Assembly (NCBI GenBank): GCA_002297865.1
Contig: DBKX01000153.1
Location: 1-8,012 of the forward strand
Direction: 5' to 3'
DNA from: Lachnoclostridium sp. UBA739
Lineage (GTDB): Bacteria; Bacillota_A; Clostridia; Lachnospirales; Lachnospiraceae
Length of the DNA: 8,012 nucleotides
Part shown: piece after piece, positions 6,301 to 8,012 of the stretch
Numbering within the stretch: position 1 is the first letter of the stretch
Layout of the letters: every line of letters starts with the position of its first letter
Notes under the pieces: model-generated
The model's input: the letters and a program-made list of their open reading frames with translations, nothing else
Told to the model about the DNA's origin: nothing
Database searches by the model: none
Made by a program: the position numbers and the translations under genes

Positions 6301-8012
6301 ATCATTCCTGCTTTGTCAATACGCTCTAGTGAATTAGCATCAAGGATAAGATTTACACCACTTGCGATTGCCATATCACATTCTCCATTTTTAATGCTTT
6401 GACATGCCTGATGCATTGCAACTAAACCGGATGAACATGCTGTATTGATAGTCATGTTAGGCCCTTTTAAGTCCATAAAGTATGCAATTCTAGATGATAA
6501 CACTGCCTCATGGTCTGATGTAATTGGCGTATCACAACCCAAATCATGTCTAGTATAATCACTGCTTTCCGCACCAACAAACATTCCAACTGTTTGTTCC
6601 TTTAATGAGGACATACTGCATCCTGCATCTTCTAATGCATTCCATGTTTCCTGCATAAGGAGTCTATGCCTTGGGTCCATCATCTGAGCTTCTTTAGGAG
6701 ATATTTCAAAGAATAATGGCTCAAATTCAGAAACACCTGGTACCCATCCACATTTCCATTTCTCAATTTTCTCTCTTTCACCAGTAAATCGATCACTTGG
6801 GGCTGTTGTAACAACTGTTTTTCCTTGTTCTAATATTTCCCACAACTCTTTCGGTGTACGTGCTTGTGGAAAACGTCCACTCATTCCGATAATTGCAATT
6901 TGTTCTTCTTGATTGCATTCTTTTTCTGTTGGAATACATTCTGTTTTCTTTTCCATTTTTGTTTTATGTACTACTGGTGCAGAAGCTTCCTCGCAAACCG
7001 CTTTCCCGTATTCTGCAACAAGATAATCCGCAATATTCTCTAATGTCGCATAACTATAAAATAGTGATGGTGTAAACGGTATCTGATATCTTTCATGAAT
7101 CGCCTTTGCGTAGTCAACTAGACTTAAAGAATCAAACCCATATTCATTCAGATTATTTTGTTGATCTATTCTATTAGCAGGAATGTCTAAAAGCTCAGAA
7201 GCCATTGCTCTCAAGGAATTGATTATATTCCATTTGCTCTCATGAATAGAATTAACCTTCTTCTCCATCTCTGTTTTATTCCCTGCTTTCTCAAACTCTT
7301 TTTTTCTTCCTAGTACATCTGCTCGCTCTGCTATTCTATCCATACTTTGGCTATCTCCAGCAAAAACAAGCTGTCCCGTCTTGTCTGCTTTGCATAACAT
7401 CTGAAGCCACAGTTCAATACCTTCCTTTGTTTCTAGCTCACTTAAACCACTTGTAGCTAAATACATCTTTCTTCCCGCTTCATTAGCAATACCCATGTTT
7501 CCTTCCTTCCACATAGGCCAGCCTATTGCAATATGCTTTGTGTGACTCTCTTCATTTCTATTCTTTGCATAAGATAATAAGAAACGATTTGCCATGGCAT
7601 AGTCACATCCGCCAAAGTCACCAATGACTGCTGAAACAGAAGAAACAAAACAATAGAAATCCAGTATTTCACCTAAGAATACTTCTTCTAAGATGTTTGC
7701 ACCTGTAATTTTCGGTGCTAACACTTCTAACATCGCTTTCTCTGTTTTCTTTAAAACGTTTCCTTCCCCTTGGATTCCTGCACCATGTATCACACCATTA
7801 ATTTGTCCAAACGCTTCTTTACCAACGTTCTTTGCACGTTCAACATCCGCTTTGTTACATACATCACCTTTTACATAGATTGCTTGTCCGCCTAGTGATT
7901 TAAGTCTCTCTAAATACAACTCTATCTTTTGGTCTTGGTCTTTTCTGCCCAGTAATATAAACTTTGCATGATAACGGCTCGCTAATTCCATTTCTAAAAA
8001 TGTAAGAAGTTT
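372..8012 (-). CDS. trans-AT polyketide synthase, 5'-partial (KR-ACP-KS-ACP-ACP-ER-KS-ACP-ACP)
   Basis: Cytosolic assembly-line polyketide synthase; 2546 codons are visible and the start lies beyond the right edge. Domains by residue: KR 1-213 (first part missing), ACP1 253-330, KS1 363-775 with flanking linker 785-941, ACP2 993-1068, ACP3 1127-1200, PfaD/FabK-type enoyl reductase 1222-1670, KS2 1677-2100 with linker 2111-2247, ACP4 2328-2401, ACP5 2425-2498, docking tail 2508-2539. Both KS domains keep the Cys-His-His triad (C519/H654/H694 and C1845/H1980/H2020), so both should elongate. All five ACPs keep the phosphopantetheine Ser (288, 1027, 1159, 2362, 2458). No AT, DH, methyltransferase or thioesterase is visible, so malonyl loading must be in trans. 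The frame is uninterrupted, with no sign of decay. The Met at 7989-7991 is not a start, because the KR fold begins upstream of it. It is probably co-transcribed with the PKS gene 38 bases downstream. Family assignment is certain; the product is unknown. Confidence 0.96.
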   Translation of the reverse strand, partial: KLLTFLEMELASRYHAKFILLGRKDQDQKIELYLERLKSLGGQAIYVKGDVCNKADVERAKNVGKEAFGQINGVIHGAGIQGEGNVLKKTEKAMLEVLAPKITGANILEEVFLGEILDFYCFVSSVSAVIGDFGGCDYAMANRFLLSYAKNRNEESHTKHIAIGWPMWKEGNMGIANEAGRKMYLATSGLSELETKEGIELWLQMLCKADKTGQLVFAGDSQSMDRIAERADVLGRKKEFEKAGNKTEMEKKVNSIHESKWNIINSLRAMASELLDIPANRIDQQNNLNEYGFDSLSLVDYAKAIHERYQIPFTPSLFYSYATLENIADYLVAEYGKAVCEEASAPVVHKTKMEKKTECIPTEKECNQEEQIAIIGMSGRFPQARTPKELWEILEQGKTVVTTAPSDRFTGEREKIEKWKCGWVPGVSEFEPLFFEISPKEAQMMDPRHRLLMQETWNALEDAGCSMSSLKEQTVGMFVGAESSDYTRHDLGCDTPITSDHEAVLSSRIAYFMDLKGPNMTINTACSSGLVAMHQACQSIKNGECDMAIASGVNLILDANSLERIDKAGMISETNTCYAFDKRADGMVPAEAVVSIVLKSLSKAKRDGNPIYAVVKGSGINYDGRTNGITSPNGLSQQKLIEQVYTKNHINPEDITYIATHGTGTKLGDPIEVNALYDAYHKFTNKENYCAITSTKTNFGHAFAASGLLSVVALVESMQHKKIPASLNVVEENSFIKWDKSPFYVNKQLKDWDVVAGKSRIGAVSAFGMSGTNAHIVLEEYPQEKNHEVNNEPVLLALSAKREDSLEQKVIELKAFLEETDQSLPCIAHTLLAGRTHFEHRVAFVAETKEDAEKLIDKYLAEQDDINMNHGVINNEFRINAITTNFIRELTKQASESISSKSKYMDSLRALSNLYCMGYVPLQEQELEHVKLIHMPSYPFKRDKYWIESAKPEARYLTSVTKTFEEPVVKPVVKEEKTADLLVKKEEPVVESQDKTIELAELSKDLSKSLAAALYVDLDEINDKKKFIELGLDSIMGIEWIKMVNTKYHLNIGATKIYDYPLIEKFAPYVHSLIASNKGAQQHSAPVQTEKIEKKPIAATKESKPANQQVEQKEDIDVEVKAKAKPDIKSKHDIEAELLKSLENALYVDLEEADKKKNFIELGLDSIIGIEWIKEINKMYGLNIPASKMYDYPNIKKFSRMIEDKLADSIVESTVVEEIALEQESEQEEQLTPEMLGNPLFQERYHSRLSYYAGSMANGVSSIEMVKKMANASILSIFGSGGYANETLREKLVELKSSIESGKPYGVCYIANINDERKELEQAKLFVDAQVPVIEVAACTSITKSLVYLRLSGIYFDEEKKTIKFPRRLIGKCSRIEVAKQFMSKPPKEYVDELVQEGMLTKQEALIASRVSMTDDIAVEADSGGHTDQAKMEAIVPTIIGLRDSLVEKYQYQEDIMVGCGGGIGSAKAVADALALGADFILTGSINQCTFESGASKAVKDILCELGENETGYAIAGDMFEIGAKVQVVAKQSKFIERANTLYQMFMEYDSLEEIPEDKKKEIEHNYFKKSFKDVWKEIVEYKKRRNPKDLEEAATNKRFKMALFIKWYHAHCNKMTLEGNVEESDNFEIFCGPAMALFNKELKGTKLEHWQDRHVDEIAQLLMEKACVYMVKNGYLRKQINLSSIAIVGMSANFPKAENVDEYWNNLVSGKDCISEITDDRWDIKKYYNPDSEHKGTYLCNKMGVLENIDKFDAELFQIPPVEAMKMDPQQRKFLENCWSCIEDAGIKPSNMEEKKCSVFVGCGSSGYKSMIEEEDLDSKVLTGNVSSTLAARISYLLNLKGASISIETACSSSLVAVAQACDSLVLHNCDYALAGGAGIAAEPSLLIMSSKAGMLSEDGACYTFDQRANGFVPGEGVGVVMLKRLGDAIADNDRIYGVIKGWGVNQDGKTNGITAPSVISQIQLEKEVYNKFHINPEDITYVEAHGTGTKLGDPIEVEALTESFRTFTDKENYCAIGSVKSNIGHLMAAAGIASLIKVLLSMKHKTIPPTIHYEKLNEHIELQNSPFYVADKLQKWEVPNKTLRCAAVSAFGFSGTNCHLVVEEYPQRNNGNEELDGGGLFVLSAQSESQLKQYCSKMSQFLKEEKKVVLSNVLFTLQTAREDLEEKIAFVISDKDSLIAKLDGFAEGKEVERIQVATSVPSAKADELLEIAKKWMNGTEIDWNAYYEGEKVRLVSIPPYPFRKNSYWIPKKNQLPKKQPVVAEKLSLSDTEVKGETSSKIQLVQEAFIEEEEVSNEKLSLDNNGAELQNWDKEESTNSSIELEVKEDEKSDQSLLDKLVESLSEVLYIDKSSIVITKEFSDMGIDSILGIEWIKKLNKMFQADFNATMLYEYTTVKELEQYIAQNLSTKSSVIKYEEPEPVKEMDSNSSTKQKLTATLAECMYMQPDEINMSKNFMDMGLDSILGIEWIRKMKKMYGWDMDITVLYDYPTVIALAGYINSEIIGKTENEETELLELDQLLENVFTGKLEVSDAEESLGKISLD
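375..470 (-). other. C-terminal docking segment of the first PKS subunit
   Basis: The last 32 residues after ACP5 form a short acidic, probably helical tail (ELLELDQLLENVFTGKLEVS and on to the stop). Its pattern (V/L)xxGx(L/I), then Ala five and Leu nine residues on, is matched by residues 10-24 of the next PKS protein: V2519/L10, G2522/G13, L2524/I15, A2529/A20, L2533/L24. This fits paired helical docking elements that hold consecutive trans-AT PKS subunits together. The role is inferred from position and pattern only. Confidence 0.6.
498..1010 (-). repeat. Tandem ACP doublet ACP4-ACP5, beta-branching type
   Basis: Second carrier doublet, with S2362 in MGIDSILGIEW and S2458 in MGLDSILGIEW. 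Trp again lies six residues after each Ser (W2368, W2464). The two copies share the DMG, DSILGIEWI, LY and TV blocks but are clearly less alike than ACP2 and ACP3. They are separated by only about two dozen linker residues. As the last carriers of the subunit, they hold the chain for transfer to KS3 on the next protein. The flag motif predicts a second HMG-CoA-synthase branching event here. Confidence 0.93.
1251..2963 (-). other. Ketosynthase KS2 with trans-AT flanking linker
   Basis: Elongating KS that takes the chain left by ACP2/ACP3 (after possible enoyl reduction) and extends it on ACP4/ACP5. It opens with IAIVGMSANFP. The canonical motifs are all present: DPQQRKFLE, C1845 in ETACSSSL, VPGEGVGVVMLK, H1980 in EAHGTGT, H2020 in VKSNIGHLMAAAG, and FGFSGTNCH. 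A flanking linker (2111-2247) ends in YPFRKNSYWIP. No AT, DH or KR follows. A low-complexity, Glu/Ser-rich stretch of about 80 residues (2248-2327) separates it from ACP4. Confidence 0.95.
2982..4328 (-). other. Embedded PfaD/FabK-type FMN enoyl reductase domain
   Basis: A flavin enoyl reductase of about 450 residues, of the PfaD/PksE (2-nitropropane dioxygenase-like TIM barrel) family, fused between ACP3 and KS2. The family's order of motifs is complete: AGSMANGVSS near the start (1246-1255), the SIFGSGGY loop (1269-1276), EADSGGHTD (1413-1421) with H1419 as probable catalytic His, the VGCGGGIG strand-turn (1451-1458), the phosphate-binding LTGSINQ (1475-1481), DMFEIGAKVQV (1511-1521) and the C-terminal MALFIKWYH and IFCGPAM segments. 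It should reduce an alpha,beta double bond of the ACP-bound chain. This enzyme is more usually a separate trans-acting protein. It is unrelated to the MDR-type ER of cis-AT PKSs, and there is no start codon/ribosome-site break that would make it a separate gene. Confidence 0.93.
4392..5015 (-). repeat. Tandem ACP doublet ACP2-ACP3, beta-branching type
   Basis: Two carrier domains stand in a row, with active serines S1027 and S1159, each in the motif FIELGLDSI followed by GIEWIK. Trp lies exactly six residues after the Ser (W1033, W1165), the mark of ACPs that recruit the HMG-CoA-synthase cassette. By eye, 41 of 59 aligned residues are identical between the two, indicating a fairly recent internal duplication. 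They are joined by a linker of about 60 residues rich in Lys, Glu, Gln and Ala (about 1069-1126). Doubled ACPs are common at beta-branching sites, where they raise throughput of the slow multi-enzyme reaction. Confidence 0.93.
5169..6905 (-). other. Ketosynthase KS1 with trans-AT flanking linker
   Basis: Condenses the ACP1-bound chain with a malonyl unit on ACP2 or ACP3. It opens with IAIIGMSGRFP (365-375). C519 lies in NTACSSG, H654 in THGTGT and H694 in TNFGHAFAASG, so the triad is complete; it ends with FGMSGTNAH. Residues 785-941 form the short alpha/beta flanking region ending in the YPFKRDKYWI signature, as in trans-AT PKSs. There is no GHSxG motif and no room for an AT. Several normally stable positions differ from KS2: Thr before the HGTGT His where Glu-Ala-His is usual, PAEAVV where GEGVG is usual, and TKTNFGH where VKSNIGH is usual. 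This suggests a different substrate clade. Confidence 0.95.
7002..7235 (-). other. Acyl carrier protein domain ACP1
   Basis: Classical PKS carrier domain holding the product of the KR module. The phosphopantetheine site is S288 in YGFDSLS, and the helix III end FYSYATLENIADYL is recognisable. Six residues after the Ser there is Tyr (294), not Trp, so unlike the four other ACPs of this protein it does not carry the beta-branching flag. It is followed by a short charged linker leading to KS1. Confidence 0.95.
7353..8012 (-). other. Ketoreductase (KR) domain, partial
   Basis: Short-chain dehydrogenase-type KR that reduces the beta-keto group of the chain on ACP1 with NADPH. The nucleotide-binding glycine motif lies beyond the window edge, but the following strand (FILLGRK, 11-17), the GDV segment (42-44) and the VIHGAGI segment (67-73) are present. 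The catalytic set is intact: K94 in APKITGA, S118 in FVSSV, Y131 and N135 in DYAMAN, with the expected 13-residue Ser-Tyr spacing. The usual stereochemistry markers are absent: no LDD after HGAG (it reads QGE) and no Trp in the segment after the Ser. The hydroxyl configuration is therefore not assigned with confidence. Confidence 0.93.

Noticed and set aside
5667..6905. KS1 as a non-elongating KS0.
   Set aside because: The unusual motifs raised this possibility, but the active Cys and both catalytic His residues are present. Non-elongating KSs typically lose the HGTGT His.
7989..7991. In-frame ATG as the start of the giant PKS gene.
   Set aside because: The frame is open for seven more codons (KLLTFLE) to the window edge, and the residues on both sides are the first helix of a KR fold. 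A protein starting here would lack the NADPH-binding motif.
1..8012. CRISPR arrays, tRNA/rRNA genes, insertion sequences or attachment sites.
   Set aside because: None seen on either strand. The whole window apart from 38 bases is accounted for by two PKS coding regions.

Overview
The window is an AT-rich stretch (roughly 35-40% G+C by eye) coding entirely on the minus strand. It lies inside a trans-acyltransferase (trans-AT) modular polyketide synthase locus. Low G+C, A/T-ending codons, Lys/Glu-rich linkers and a strong GGGGAGGAG ribosome-binding site suggest a Firmicute (Clostridia or Bacilli). The species cannot be named from the sequence.

Reading along transcription, from high to low coordinates, one giant open frame runs from the right edge (8012) to a TAA at 372-374. 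Its start lies outside the window. The visible domain order is: KR (C-terminal two thirds) - ACP1 - KS1 - KS-flanking linker - ACP2 - ACP3 - PfaD/FabK-type FMN enoyl reductase - KS2 - KS-flanking linker - ACP4 - ACP5 - short C-terminal docking segment. After 38 bases a second PKS gene starts at 333 with its own docking segment and the beginning of KS3, and runs off the left edge. There is no stretch over 300 bases without a gene. All the small plus-strand ORFs are shadows of the PKS.

No AT domain is seen; the post-KS regions hold only the short flanking linker typical of trans-AT enzymes, so malonyl units must be loaded by a separate AT. ACP2 to ACP5 all carry the Trp six residues after the phosphopantetheine Ser that flags ACPs for HMG-CoA-synthase-type beta-branching, whereas ACP1 has Tyr there. 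The two modules are therefore best read as two consecutive beta-branching modules. The first contains a built-in PfaD-type enoyl reductase, an enzyme more often found as a separate trans-acting protein. A plausible reading is that module KS1-ACP2-ACP3-ER makes a saturated beta-methyl unit, and KS2-ACP4-ACP5 makes an unsaturated beta-methyl or exomethylene unit handed to KS3 on the next protein. The branching enzymes themselves (HMGS, decarboxylating KS, donor ACP, two enoyl-CoA hydratase homologues) are not in this window.

Residue numbers for the giant protein count the in-frame Met at 7989-7991 as residue 1. This is only a counting reference: seven further codons are open to the window edge.
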